From Clostridia bacterium (GTDB lineage: Bacteria > Bacillota > Clostridia > Oscillospirales > Acutalibacteraceae), in the NCBI GenBank assembly GCA_017432165.1, contig JAFRJS010000090.1:1-64000 (forward strand): a stretch of 64,000 nucleotides of DNA. Direction: 5' to 3'. Of this stretch, positions 19,520-27,549 are shown piece by piece. Below the pieces are notes generated by a model. It searched no databases, had not been told where the DNA came from, and saw nothing but the letters and a program-made list of their open reading frames with translations. The stretch's first letter is position 1. Each line of letters starts with the position of its first letter. The position numbers and the translations under genes are program-made.

Positions 19520-20656
19520 ATGAAAGGTTTTAAAAAAAATCGCACGAAAAACGGATGTATATTTAATATTGCATGGATAGTGTTTCTGTGTTTGGTTTCG
19601 GCTTTGCTTTCAAGGTACATATTAATTGGAATTAACGATATGCTGGCGGTGGGTAAACCGGCGCATTCTGTGATGGTGGAAGTAAAGGAGGGCGATTCCC
19701 TCGGCGCTATTGCCACAAGCCTTAAAAACCAAGGAGTAATATCCGAAAAGGAATTTTTTAGGCTTTACGCAAGGTTTACAAACCACAATAAAAAATTTTT
19801 ACCCGGAGTTTATGAACTTCAAACGAATATGGATTATCAGTCCATAATAAATCATCTGCAAAATAAATCTAACGTTAAAAACGTTGTAGAAATAACTTTT
19901 ACCGAGGGTATGAATATTCTTGAATATGCTGAGCTTTTAGAAAAAGAACACGTATGCTCCAAAGATGAGTTTTTAAAATGCTGCAGTTCTGATGAATTTA
20001 ACGAAAAAAATGCTTTCTTAAAAAATGTAACTAATTCATCTGAAAGATTATATCGGTTAGAGGGTTATTTATTCCCCGACACATATAATTTCTATAAGGG
20101 CGAGCCTCCAGAAAAAATTATAAACACGCTTCTTGCAAATTACAATAAAAAAATATCTACAAAAACAGATTTGGAAAATTACCAAGAAAAAACAAGCATA
20201 ACGGAAATTGCCGAGAAAAAAGGCCTTTCGATTGATAAGATTCTAATTATTGCTTCGCTTATACAGGCGGAGGCGGCGGACAGTGCCGATATGTACAAAG
20301 TTTCTTCGGTAATACACAACCGCTTGGAAACTTTAAATTCCGGTGGTAAAAATAAATTTGGCGAATCCGGTCTTAATTACTTGCAGCTTGACGCAACGGT
20401 TTATTATCCGTACAAGAGTAAGCAAGCCAAAAATAAAAAATCAGGCAATTTGTTTGCTCCTAAATATGACACATACAAAATTAAAGGTTTACCGCCTGGA
20501 CCTATATGTAATCCCGGCAAAGAAGCAATTTTAGCGGCAATAAATCCTGAAAAAACAGAATTTTACTACTATTGTCACAGCGAATCGGGTACTGCTTATT
20601 ATGCTAAAACAAACAGCGAGCATATGCAAAATTTAAAAAAAGCAGGGCTTAAATAA
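19520..20656 (+). CDS. mltG: Endolytic murein transglycosylase MltG
   Basis: A 378-residue YceG-like protein with one N-terminal membrane segment (about 14-32). It has a LysM-like region ('KEGDSLGAIATSLKNQGVI'), the catalytic glutamate in 'ASLIQAEAADSADMYKVSSVIHNRL' (about residue 250), 'LQLDATVYYP' and 'GLPPGPICNPGKEAILAAINP'. It cuts nascent glycan strands at the membrane. It is the last gene before a strong hairpin that lies just ahead of the PBP gene. Confidence 0.95.
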   Translation: MKGFKKNRTKNGCIFNIAWIVFLCLVSALLSRYILIGINDMLAVGKPAHSVMVEVKEGDSLGAIATSLKNQGVISEKEFFRLYARFTNHNKKFLPGVYELQTNMDYQSIINHLQNKSNVKNVVEITFTEGMNILEYAELLEKEHVCSKDEFLKCCSSDEFNEKNAFLKNVTNSSERLYRLEGYLFPDTYNFYKGEPPEKIINTLLANYNKKISTKTDLENYQEKTSITEIAEKKGLSIDKILIIASLIQAEAADSADMYKVSSVIHNRLETLNSGGKNKFGESGLNYLQLDATVYYPYKSKQAKNKKSGNLFAPKYDTYKIKGLPPGPICNPGKEAILAAINPEKTEFYYYCHSESGTAYYAKTNSEHMQNLKKAGLK

Positions 20657-20695
20657 TATATTTTAAAATTATGCTGTGTATTTAAAGAAAAAATA

Positions 20696-20744
20696 AACCA
20701 ATACTTATCTTATATGCATTTTATAAGGTAAGGTTGGTTTTTTT
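20696..20744 (+). promoter_or_regulatory. Terminator-like hairpin holding the PBP gene's ribosome site
   Basis: An 18-bp stem (20696-20714 with 20722-20739, one bulged A at 20703, a few G-U pairs) runs directly into seven T residues (20738-20744). The ATG of the PBP gene follows at 20745. The only Shine-Dalgarno candidate, TAAGG/AAGGTTGG (20729-20737), is in the 3' arm. The hairpin could end mltG transcripts and block PBP translation unless opened. Confidence 0.7.
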
Positions 20745-22364
20745 ATGTATAAAAGGGCTTTGATTTTGTATTGTTTTATAATGCTTTTGTTTTGTCTGGC
20801 TATTTTTAGAATTGATTTTATTTCCAGCAAAGAAACTTTGTACGAAGCGGCATCATCTCAGCAGTCATATAAAGTAAAAATAGGCGATGTTCGGGGGACT
20901 ATTTACGATTGCCGAAATGTGCCTTTAGTAAATAATAAAAAGCAGCTTATTGCCTCTGTGGTGCCGTGTTTGGAGTCTTTAAAAAAACTAACCCCGGTGG
21001 TCTGTGAATCTCAAAAAGAGGAACTTTTTAAAAAATGCTCCGGAAATCACCCTTTTACAATAAAAGTAAACGACAAAGTAAAATCTCCTTATATTAAAAT
21101 TTTTGAAGTGCCGGTTAGATATTTGCCCGTTACGCTTGCTTCTCATATAATTGGATATTTATCGGGAGAAAAAGAAGGCGTCTGCGGTTTGGAAAAATCT
21201 TTTAATGATTATCTTTCAGATAAAAAACAAGAAATACTTGTAAAATATAAAGTTGATGCCACAGGAAAAATTTTGCCGGGAAAGCGGAACATAACTCAAG
21301 ATAAATCTTACTTTAATTCCAAAGGAATCGCACTTAATATAGACAGCAAAATTCAAGCAATAGTCGAGGAAGCAGCTAATAAATATATTGATAGAGGAGC
21401 TGTTATTGTTTCGGAAATCCCCGATTGCCAAATTAGGGCGTGTGCGAGTTTCCCTTGTTTTTCTTATAACGATATTTCAGAATATTTAAATGATAAAAAT
21501 TCCCCACTTTTAAACAGGAGTTTTTGCGATTTTAACGTTGGCTCGGTTTTTAAACTGGTTACTGCGGCGGCAGCGCTGGAAAGCGGAATAAGCGAAGATT
21601 TTATTTATAATTGTGAAGGGCATAACGAAGTTGACGATGTTTTATTTAAATGTTTTAATTCTAAAAAGCACGAAAGCATAAATATGGAGGAGGCTATGGC
21701 TTATTCGTGTAATGGATATTTTATAGAATTAATTAAAAAAATGCCTAAAAATTCGCTTTTGCAAATGGCAAAAAAATTCAGGTTTGGAAAGCCGGTTAAA
21801 CTTGCCCCAAAAATGGAAACATCTTCAGGCACACTGCCCAGTGAAAAAAGTTTAGAAGATATGAAAACGCTTGCTAATTTTTCTTTTGGTCAAGGAAAGC
21901 TTTTGGCCAATCCGTTTCAAATTTTGGGGGTAGTAAATACTGTGGCTTCGGGCGGAGTGTACACAAACCCCAAGCTTATAAAGTGCCTTTTTAACGAGGC
22001 CATGAATCCGACCGCTTTTAACGAAATAAAGGAAGAAAAAGAAGCCGTGATTTCTAAATCCACAGCGGAAAAATTAAAATCGCAAATGAAAGCTTCTATG
22101 GATTATGGTACAAGCGAAAAAGGTAAGCCGGAATTTATTTCTGCGGCGGCAAAAACTTCCACCGCTCAAACGGGAATAGTGGAAAACGGCAAAAAAATTG
22201 AGCAGTCTTGGTTTGCCGGTTTTTTCCCTTATGAAAAGCCAAAATACGCTGTGGTGGTGCTTTCTGAAGCAGGGAGCGGTGGCGGAGAAAGTTGCGGGCC
22301 GGTTTTTAAAGAAATTGCCGACCGTATGGCCACGGAATTGCCGGAATTATTTATGGAAAATTAG
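20745..22364 (+). CDS. Class B penicillin-binding protein (transpeptidase)
   Basis: A 539-residue D,D-transpeptidase with one N-terminal membrane anchor (about 5-25). It has a dimerisation-type region starting 'RGTIYDCRNVPL', the active-site SxxK in 'GSVFKL' (about residue 266), the SxN motif 'YSCNGYFIELI', and 'AAKTSTAQTG' as the KTG/KTS motif (about 469). It cross-links peptidoglycan outside the membrane. There are no PASTA domains, so it is not a typical SpoVD or PBP2x, and I do not assign a specific name. Expression may be limited by the hairpin at its start. Confidence 0.88.
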   Translation: MYKRALILYCFIMLLFCLAIFRIDFISSKETLYEAASSQQSYKVKIGDVRGTIYDCRNVPLVNNKKQLIASVVPCLESLKKLTPVVCESQKEELFKKCSGNHPFTIKVNDKVKSPYIKIFEVPVRYLPVTLASHIIGYLSGEKEGVCGLEKSFNDYLSDKKQEILVKYKVDATGKILPGKRNITQDKSYFNSKGIALNIDSKIQAIVEEAANKYIDRGAVIVSEIPDCQIRACASFPCFSYNDISEYLNDKNSPLLNRSFCDFNVGSVFKLVTAAAALESGISEDFIYNCEGHNEVDDVLFKCFNSKKHESINMEEAMAYSCNGYFIELIKKMPKNSLLQMAKKFRFGKPVKLAPKMETSSGTLPSEKSLEDMKTLANFSFGQGKLLANPFQILGVVNTVASGGVYTNPKLIKCLFNEAMNPTAFNEIKEEKEAVISKSTAEKLKSQMKASMDYGTSEKGKPEFISAAAKTSTAQTGIVENGKKIEQSWFAGFFPYEKPKYAVVVLSEAGSGGGESCGPVFKEIADRMATELPELFMEN

Positions 22365-22633
22365 CTGTTAATCATATTTTTTATTATTTGGATTTTTTCT
22401 TTTAAATTTTCTTTTATTTCGGGGGCTGTGATTTTTTCTTGGCAAAAATTGTTTTGGTAAAAAGATTTAATTTCTTCAAATTTTTGCGGTTTGTTTAGTT
22501 TTATAAATACTGCCGATAAAAATATTGCAGAGCATACTGTAAATCTGATAAAAGTTATGCCGATTGGTTTTTTTTCTTGCTTTTTGTTTTTAATGCTTTG
22601 GGGATTTTCTTTAGTTTTAATGTTATCTTCCAT
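22361..22633 (-). CDS. Small single-pass membrane protein, unknown function
   Basis: A 90-residue protein with a polar, lysine/glutamate-rich N-terminus, one membrane helix (about 27-45) and a charged C-terminal part of about 45 residues. The ATG at 22633 follows an AGGTG site; the longer reading from 22699 lacks one. Its stop overlaps the end of the convergent PBP gene by 4 bases. I do not recognise a family. Confidence 0.55.
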   Translation of the reverse strand: MEDNIKTKENPQSIKNKKQEKKPIGITFIRFTVCSAIFLSAVFIKLNKPQKFEEIKSFYQNNFCQEKITAPEIKENLKEKIQIIKNMINS

Positions 22634-22727
22634 AGTTTTTTTATACACCTCGTATTTACTATTATGAAAAAAAATTATATAATATAATATGCCTAACAAA
22701 AAAATTTATGTTTAGAGGTAATTAATT

Positions 22728-22829
22728 ATGAGAAGAAAAGGAAGAAGTTTTTTTATAAAAATAATGGCTATAGTATGTTCAATTCTAACTCTTGGCGGAC
22801 TTATTGTGTCTTTACTTTATTATATTTAG
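22728..22829 (+). CDS. 33-residue basic membrane peptide
   Basis: A very short gene coding a peptide that begins with a basic stretch (MRRKGRSFFIK) followed by one hydrophobic helix of about 20 residues. AGAGG lies 9 bases before the ATG, and the stop is 9 bases before the tmcAL start, so it is probably co-transcribed. Its basic-then-hydrophobic layout resembles short one-helix peptides such as DUF4044-type proteins of Bacillota (pattern only). It could help a membrane complex assemble; the function is unknown. Confidence 0.6.
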   Translation: MRRKGRSFFIKIMAIVCSILTLGGLIVSLLYYI

Positions 22830-22838
22830 TGGGTAATT

Positions 22839-23999
22839 ATGAAAATATGTGCTGTAATTTGTGAATTTAACCCTTTTCATAACGGCCATAAATATTTGAT
22901 AGATAAATTAAAAGCCTTGGGATACGATCATATAGTAGCAATTATGAGCGGCAACTACGTTCAGCGTGGCGAACCCGCAATAATATCCAAAAAAGCTCGC
23001 ACGGAGGTGGCTTTGGCTCTCGGCGTGGACTTAGTTATTGAAATACCAACCATTTGGGCGGTGTCTAACGCTCAGACATACGCATCGGCAGCGGTTAATA
23101 TTGCAAATTCTTTGGGCTGCGTAGATGCTTTGGCTTTTGGCAGCGAATGCGGAAGCGTAGAAAAACTAAATAAAATCCTGGAAGCAATTAAAAACCCAAA
23201 ATTTTCAGAAATTTTAAAGGAGCAGCTGGGTTTGGGCGTGACGTTTGCAAAAGCTCGTGAAGCAGCAGCCGGTTTTGTTTGTGGGGATTTGAACGTCTCT
23301 GAAATTCTTTTGGGAAGTAATAATAATTTAGCGGTGGAATACTTAAGCGCTTTGGAAAAAACCGGTTCGAAGATTAAGCCGATAACCATAAAAAGAGAAA
23401 GAGGAAAATTCCCCTCTTCCACGGAAATACGAGCTCTTATAAAAAATAAAGATTTAAACATAAAAAACTGTGTTCCAAAAGTATCTTTTGATGTAATATC
23501 AAATCAGATGGATTACACGGCTAGTTTGTATAGTGGCGAAAGAGCGGTAATTTCTCATCTTAGAGCAATAAGCAAAGAAAGCATTTTAAAATTACCGGAC
23601 ATAAGTGAAGGCATTGAAAATCGTATAATAAAAGCCGTAAATTCTTCCCGCGGGCTTGAGGAAATGCTTTTTAAAATTAAAACAAAGCGCTACACAATGG
23701 CAAGAATAAAAAGGATAATTTTATCCTCTTACCTTGGAATAACAAAAGAAATTCAAAAAAATTCTCCGCAGTACATAAGAGTGCTGGGGTTTGGTGAAAA
23801 AGGGCAAGAAATTTTAAAAAAAGCAAAAAATTCAGCAAGTTTGCCGATTGTATATGAATATTCTCAGATAAAAAAATTAGACGTTAAAGCGCAAAAGATT
23901 TTCCAAAAAGAGTGCGCATGTACAGACCTGTATAGCTTTTTTTTAAATAAAGTTTTGCCATGCGGGGAAGAACAGAAATTTAAAATAATAAGAAGGTAA
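22839..23999 (+). CDS. tmcAL: tRNA(Met) cytidine acetate ligase
   Basis: A 386-residue nucleotidyltransferase-like protein (formerly YlbM). It has the HxGH-type motif in 'EFNPFHNGHKYLI', 'AIMSGNYVQRGEPAI' and 'SNAQTYASAAV'. In Bacillus TmcAL uses acetate and ATP to make N4-acetylcytidine at the wobble base of elongator tRNA-Met. Length is typical. folC follows 5 bases after the stop. Confidence 0.93.
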   Translation: MKICAVICEFNPFHNGHKYLIDKLKALGYDHIVAIMSGNYVQRGEPAIISKKARTEVALALGVDLVIEIPTIWAVSNAQTYASAAVNIANSLGCVDALAFGSECGSVEKLNKILEAIKNPKFSEILKEQLGLGVTFAKAREAAAGFVCGDLNVSEILLGSNNNLAVEYLSALEKTGSKIKPITIKRERGKFPSSTEIRALIKNKDLNIKNCVPKVSFDVISNQMDYTASLYSGERAVISHLRAISKESILKLPDISEGIENRIIKAVNSSRGLEEMLFKIKTKRYTMARIKRIILSSYLGITKEIQKNSPQYIRVLGFGEKGQEILKKAKNSASLPIVYEYSQIKKLDVKAQKIFQKECACTDLYSFFLNKVLPCGEEQKFKIIRR

Positions 24000-24004
24000 A
24001 AAAT

Positions 24005-25288
24005 GTGAATTATAAGGAAGCTTTAAATTTTATAAATTCAAAAACTAATTTTGAAACAAAACCAGGATTAAAACGTATTACAAAACTTATGGAACTTGTT
24101 GGTGACCCCCACAAGAATATAAATTACATACATATAGCCGGAACAAATGGCAAAGGCTCGGTTAGTTTTATGCTGGCATCAGTTTTAAAAGAATCAGGAT
24201 ATAAAACGGGGTTGTATATTTCGCCTGCAATAGATGATATTAGGGAAAAAATTCAGATAAACGGAAATTTTATACCAGAAGAAGATTTTGCCGAGATATT
24301 AAGTGCTTTGGAACCGGCAGTTAATAGTGAAGTTTTTAAAGATGACCCCATAAGTGAGTTTGAACTAATAACAGCCATAGCATTTTGCTATTTTAAAAAA
24401 GAAAACTGTGATATTGTAATATTAGAAACGGGCATGGGTGGAAAATGGGACGCCACAAATATAATACAAAACCCGATTTGTTCTGTAATAACTTCTATTT
24501 CAAAAGACCATACACAAATTTTGGGCGACAGCATAGAAAAAATTGCAAACGAAAAATTAGGCATAATAAAACCGTTTTGCCCTGTGGTTATAAGTGCTAA
24601 TCAAGAAAAAAAGGTTTATGATATAGCAAAAAAAATTGCAGAAGAATTAAATAGCAGTGTTTTTGTGGCGGAAACGAGTTTGCTTAAAAATGTAAGCATT
24701 TCGCTGGATAAAGGAATTTGTTTTGAATATAAAGATTTGAATGTAAATATAAATATTTGTGGAAAATATCAAATCGAAAATATATCCACAGTGTGCAAGG
24801 TTTTGTCAATTGTAAAAGAAGGGCTTCATATTGACAAAAAAAGCGTAATAAACGGCTTTAAAAACGTGTATTTACCGTGTAGGACGGAAATTATGCATAG
24901 TGAATCACCAAGGATTATTTTGGATGCTTCACATAATGTTTCAGGAATTGAAAAATTAAAGGAGTTTATCACGGATAACTTTAAAAAAGAAGATTTAATC
25001 GGCATAACGGGTATGTTTAAAGATAAAGATACAGAAAACATGCTAAAAGAAATTGCGCCTTCTTTTGAAAAAATTTTTACAGTAGAACCAAATTCGCCAA
25101 GAAAACTGCCGCTTGAAGATATTACAAACCAGGTTTTAAAATATAATTCAAATGTAATTTCCGAAGAATCGGTGGAAAAAGCAATAAAAAGCGCTGTGAA
25201 AATAGCCGGAAAATCAACTACAATAATAGTTTTTGGGACGTTTTCAATTATGAAAGAAGCAAAAGAGACAATTGAAAAATTATTTTAG
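24005..25288 (+). CDS. folC: Folylpolyglutamate synthase / dihydrofolate synthase
   Basis: A 427-residue Mur-ligase-type enzyme adding glutamates to folates. The ATP loop is 'IAGTNGKGSVSFMLASVL', followed by 'TGLYISPAIDDIREKIQING' and 'LETGMGGKWDATN' (usually GLGGRxDATN), and late 'ILDASHNVSGIEKL'. The start is GTG, with AGAAGG upstream, giving 'MNYKEALNFI'. It completes the folate group of this region. The tRNA-Ala promoter begins 4 bases after the stop. Confidence 0.94.
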   Translation: MNYKEALNFINSKTNFETKPGLKRITKLMELVGDPHKNINYIHIAGTNGKGSVSFMLASVLKESGYKTGLYISPAIDDIREKIQINGNFIPEEDFAEILSALEPAVNSEVFKDDPISEFELITAIAFCYFKKENCDIVILETGMGGKWDATNIIQNPICSVITSISKDHTQILGDSIEKIANEKLGIIKPFCPVVISANQEKKVYDIAKKIAEELNSSVFVAETSLLKNVSISLDKGICFEYKDLNVNINICGKYQIENISTVCKVLSIVKEGLHIDKKSVINGFKNVYLPCRTEIMHSESPRIILDASHNVSGIEKLKEFITDNFKKEDLIGITGMFKDKDTENMLKEIAPSFEKIFTVEPNSPRKLPLEDITNQVLKYNSNVISEESVEKAIKSAVKIAGKSTTIIVFGTFSIMKEAKETIEKLF

Positions 25289-25291
25289 TGG

Positions 25292-25320
25292 TTGACTTAA
25301 GATATTTAATAATATAAAAT
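25292..25320 (+). promoter_or_regulatory. Promoter of tRNA-Ala
   Basis: TTGACT (25292-25297), 17 bases and TAAAAT (25315-25320) lie 22 bases before the tRNA's first base. Confidence 0.65.
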
Positions 25321-25342
25321 AAATATATAAATTAAATATCTT

Positions 25343-25418
<76 letters not shown>

Positions 25419-25421
25419 AAA

Positions 25422-25449
25422 GGCCGTATAGGACTTATCTTATATGGTC
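25422..25449 (+). terminator. Terminator of tRNA-Ala
   Basis: A 9-bp stem (25422-25430 with 25441-25449, two G-U pairs) is followed by ATTTTTATTG. It begins 4 bases after the tRNA. Confidence 0.65.
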
Positions 25450-25484
25450 ATTTTTATTGAATCAATAATTTTTGCCACAAAGAA

Positions 25485-25503
25485 CCTCGACTTTTGGTCG
25501 AGG
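25485..25503 (-). terminator. Hairpin after the arginine-rich gene; matches the tRNA-Pro 3' end
   Basis: CCTCGAC (25485-25491) pairs with GTCGAGG (25497-25503) around a 5-base loop. On the minus strand it lies 10 bases after the stop of the gene at 25514 and may act as its terminator, though the T-run is poor. Bases 25495-25506 are identical to the last 12 bases of the tRNA-Pro gene at 53393, including CCA. Confidence 0.4.
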
Positions 25504-25513
25504 TGAGAGTCTA

Positions 25514-26068
25514 TTATCTAAAGTATCTTTTTCTAATTAAATCGTCAAAGTTCCCCCGCGTGCCGTCATATACTCTATGAATATAACTGGTTAGGCTGTA
25601 GAGTGCGCGATAAAACTGTTCTACGTTCAGCGGGAGGGATATATGTCGACGACTTAATTCATTAAATAAGTCCCCGATAAAAATTGGTGAGCACTGACTA
25701 AGAATTTGGTTTAGCTGCGCCTGCGTCCCTAGCTGTCGTATTTTTATTTTTAAATTTTGTATTAGATCAGGAGTTAGAATATCCGCCATAGTTCTCATTT
25801 CGTGTACATTCGCACTTAATCGTGGGAATCTTCTATCTGTGCACACTGTTTCCAGATCGCCTGCTATATCGTTATCATCTAAAATATCATTTATGATACG
25901 TACAAGTATGCGCAAATCATCGGGTACAGCATGGATACTACCTGGGCCGTGCCCAAGTTGACTTTGATAAATATTTTCCGGGCAGAAATCATGGCTACTG
26001 AGAACTTGTTGGTCGTACCTCAAAAAAATACGTACCGCTTCTCTAAATGGCATTATTGGTATTATCAT
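25514..26068 (-). CDS. Arginine-rich protein of foreign composition, unknown function
   Basis: A 184-residue soluble protein that I do not recognise. The ATG at 26068 has AAGGAAG 9 bases upstream; the longer reading from 26110 has none. It contains about 18 arginines and only 3 lysines, the reverse of nearly every other protein here. Two 60-base lines I counted are 40-42% G+C, clearly above the neighbouring genes. Helical stretches such as 'LRILVRIINDILDD' and 'MADILTPDLIQNLKIKIRQL' are visible, without a membrane segment or signal peptide. The composition suggests recent transfer. Confidence 0.6.
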   Translation of the reverse strand: MIIPIMPFREAVRIFLRYDQQVLSSHDFCPENIYQSQLGHGPGSIHAVPDDLRILVRIINDILDDNDIAGDLETVCTDRRFPRLSANVHEMRTMADILTPDLIQNLKIKIRQLGTQAQLNQILSQCSPIFIGDLFNELSRRHISLPLNVEQFYRALYSLTSYIHRVYDGTRGNFDDLIRKRYFR

Positions 26069-26343
26069 AAAAATCAACTTCCTTTCTAAAATAATAAAAT
26101 TCAAAACCATGGTTTGTGTTAATTATATATATATATAGTGTCAAGTGATTTTTTTAAATTTTATACAAATTTAATGCAAATTTAAAGTCTTGCCGTTTTC
26201 AGACAAGACCTGCTTCTTATTTTTGTATTATTAAATTCTGTTTTCAATTAAGACTTGACTTTTTGAAATAAAATGGTTAATATAATGCCATTGCTAAGAA
26301 ATTCAATGTTCGTATTTGGGTCTATATGTTTCACCAAATTAAA
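26069..26343. other. Intergenic stretch upstream of the arginine-rich gene
   Basis: No protein gene is seen. The stretch contains a run of alternating AT (about 26123-26137), TGTCAA at 26139-26144 that reads TTGACA on the minus strand (a possible -35 for the arginine-rich gene, without a convincing -10), and a GTCTTG/CAAGAC hairpin at 26187-26209. It also holds the promoter-like sequence and first part of the candidate small RNA described separately. Confidence 0.5.
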
Positions 26344-26375
26344 GCCGCATAAGTTTTAAGCTTGTGCGGCTTTTT
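26286..26375 (+). ncRNA. Candidate small RNA
   Basis: A promoter-like sequence (TTGACT at 26255-26260, with TTAATA at 26278 or TATAAT at 26281) is followed about 60 bases later by a 10-bp GC-rich hairpin (26344-26353 with 26361-26370) and TTTTT. There is no open reading frame between them. Both neighbouring genes lie on the other strand, so the plus-strand terminator needs another transcript to serve. The spacing of the promoter elements is imperfect. Confidence 0.35.
26344..26375. terminator. Terminator hairpin before the M23 peptidase stop
   Basis: GCCGCATAAG (26344-26353) pairs with CTTGTGCGGC (26361-26370). The plus strand continues TTTTTAAT. On the minus strand the hairpin lies 11 bases after the M23 gene's stop and is followed by TTTAATTT, so it can end that gene too. 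Confidence 0.75.
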
Positions 26376-26381
26376 AATATT

Positions 26382-27404
26382 TTAATTGTTTTTTCCCGGG
26401 TTTTCTTCGCAGAAATCCAGTTCGCGGTAAAATTCTTTAGTTTCGGAGTTTCTCACCACGGCGCATTTGTTTTTTTCTAAAAGTTTTGTAATAGCGTAAA
26501 GGTCAATCCAGATTTCGTTGTCGCATTCTTTTTGTGATTCATCAAATATAAGCTCCATACCCCAGTGCAGATGGCTTTCGTTTATATTGTTTACGTTTTC
26601 TTTTGTGCTGTAACCCGTTCTGCCAACGTAACCTATAACGTCGCCCGCTTTAACGGTGCAGCCTTCTTTGATATCTGCGTGGTAGGGCCTGTTTTGCCTT
26701 AGGTGTGCATAGTAATAATACCTTTTTTTGTCAAAACTTCTAATTCCAATTCGCCAGCCGCCGTATTTATTCCAGCCCATTATTTCCACAGTGCCGGATT
26801 CCACAGCTATAACGGGAGTGCCTGTTGCCGCCATCATGTCGTGCCCCAGATGCGGCCTTGCATAACCGTAAGACCTTGATGCACCAAAATCTGAAAAATG
26901 TGAAAATGGGAAAGTTTTTGCTATGGGGGAGAAAGCCTTTAAACCGTATGCTTCTTCCCAAGAACCTGTGTTTTTGTTTTTAATTTTATATGTCCCCAAA
27001 AATTCTTTTAAAACAGCCTCATATACTTCGTGATAGTAACTATAGTTTTTTAAATTTTTTGTTAGGTCGTTAATGTTAGCCCCTGATTTTATTTTTTCGG
27101 TTATGTCCGTAAGGTCTTTTTCTTTGTATTTTTTAAAATTTCCTCCGTATTTTGCCCCAAGATAAGCCAAAACATCAATCCAGTTAATTTTAATTTCCCC
27201 ACTGTGTGATTTTATATCTTCTTTCATTGCTTTTTCCAGCGCTTCATAGCTGGGTCCGAACTCGGCATATTTTATGAAATTTTTGTTTTCGTGGGCATAA
27301 ACGGAATTTTTTTCTTTATTTAAAAATATTAAACTAAAAACTCCGACCATTAAAAAAGCTGCCATCACGAAAAAAAATTCTTTTTTTATTTTTATAATAA
27401 ACAA
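26382..27404 (-). CDS. Secreted or membrane-anchored M23 family peptidoglycan metallopeptidase
   Basis: A 340-residue protein with an N-terminal membrane segment (about 12-28), a linker of about 150 residues rich in lysine, and a C-terminal LytM domain. The zinc ligands are visible as H-x3-D in 'PHLGHDMMAATGTPVIAV' and H-x-H in 'ESHLHWGMEL'. It cuts peptide bridges of peptidoglycan outside the cell. I use TTG 27404, preceded by GGGGGA; the longer reading from 27488 covers intergenic DNA. Its role in division or sporulation is open. Confidence 0.85.
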   Translation of the reverse strand: MFIIKIKKEFFFVMAAFLMVGVFSLIFLNKEKNSVYAHENKNFIKYAEFGPSYEALEKAMKEDIKSHSGEIKINWIDVLAYLGAKYGGNFKKYKEKDLTDITEKIKSGANINDLTKNLKNYSYYHEVYEAVLKEFLGTYKIKNKNTGSWEEAYGLKAFSPIAKTFPFSHFSDFGASRSYGYARPHLGHDMMAATGTPVIAVESGTVEIMGWNKYGGWRIGIRSFDKKRYYYYAHLRQNRPYHADIKEGCTVKAGDVIGYVGRTGYSTKENVNNINESHLHWGMELIFDESQKECDNEIWIDLYAITKLLEKNKCAVVRNSETKEFYRELDFCEENPGKNN

Positions 27405-27474
27405 ACTCTGTTCCCCCGTAAAATTTAGTTTGTTAATTATATGAATAAAAATTTTAAAAAAACACATTAAAATA

Positions 27475-27499
27475 AAAAAAGCCGCCAAACGCCGGCGGC
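27475..27499 (-). terminator. Terminator of the LRR surface-protein gene
   Basis: GCCGCC (27481-27486) pairs with GGCGGC (27494-27499). On the minus strand it is followed by TTTTTTTATTTT. It lies 50 bases after the stop of the LRR gene. Confidence 0.75.
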
Positions 27500-27549
27500 T
27501 TGCATTATTTATTTTTTATAAGGTATGAAGTTCAAATTATCTTATGGGG

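Noticed and set aside
26187-26209. GTCTTG/CAAGAC hairpin in the intergenic region
   Set aside because: A short 6-bp stem with a large loop and no clear transcript or T-run; not strong enough to list as a terminator.
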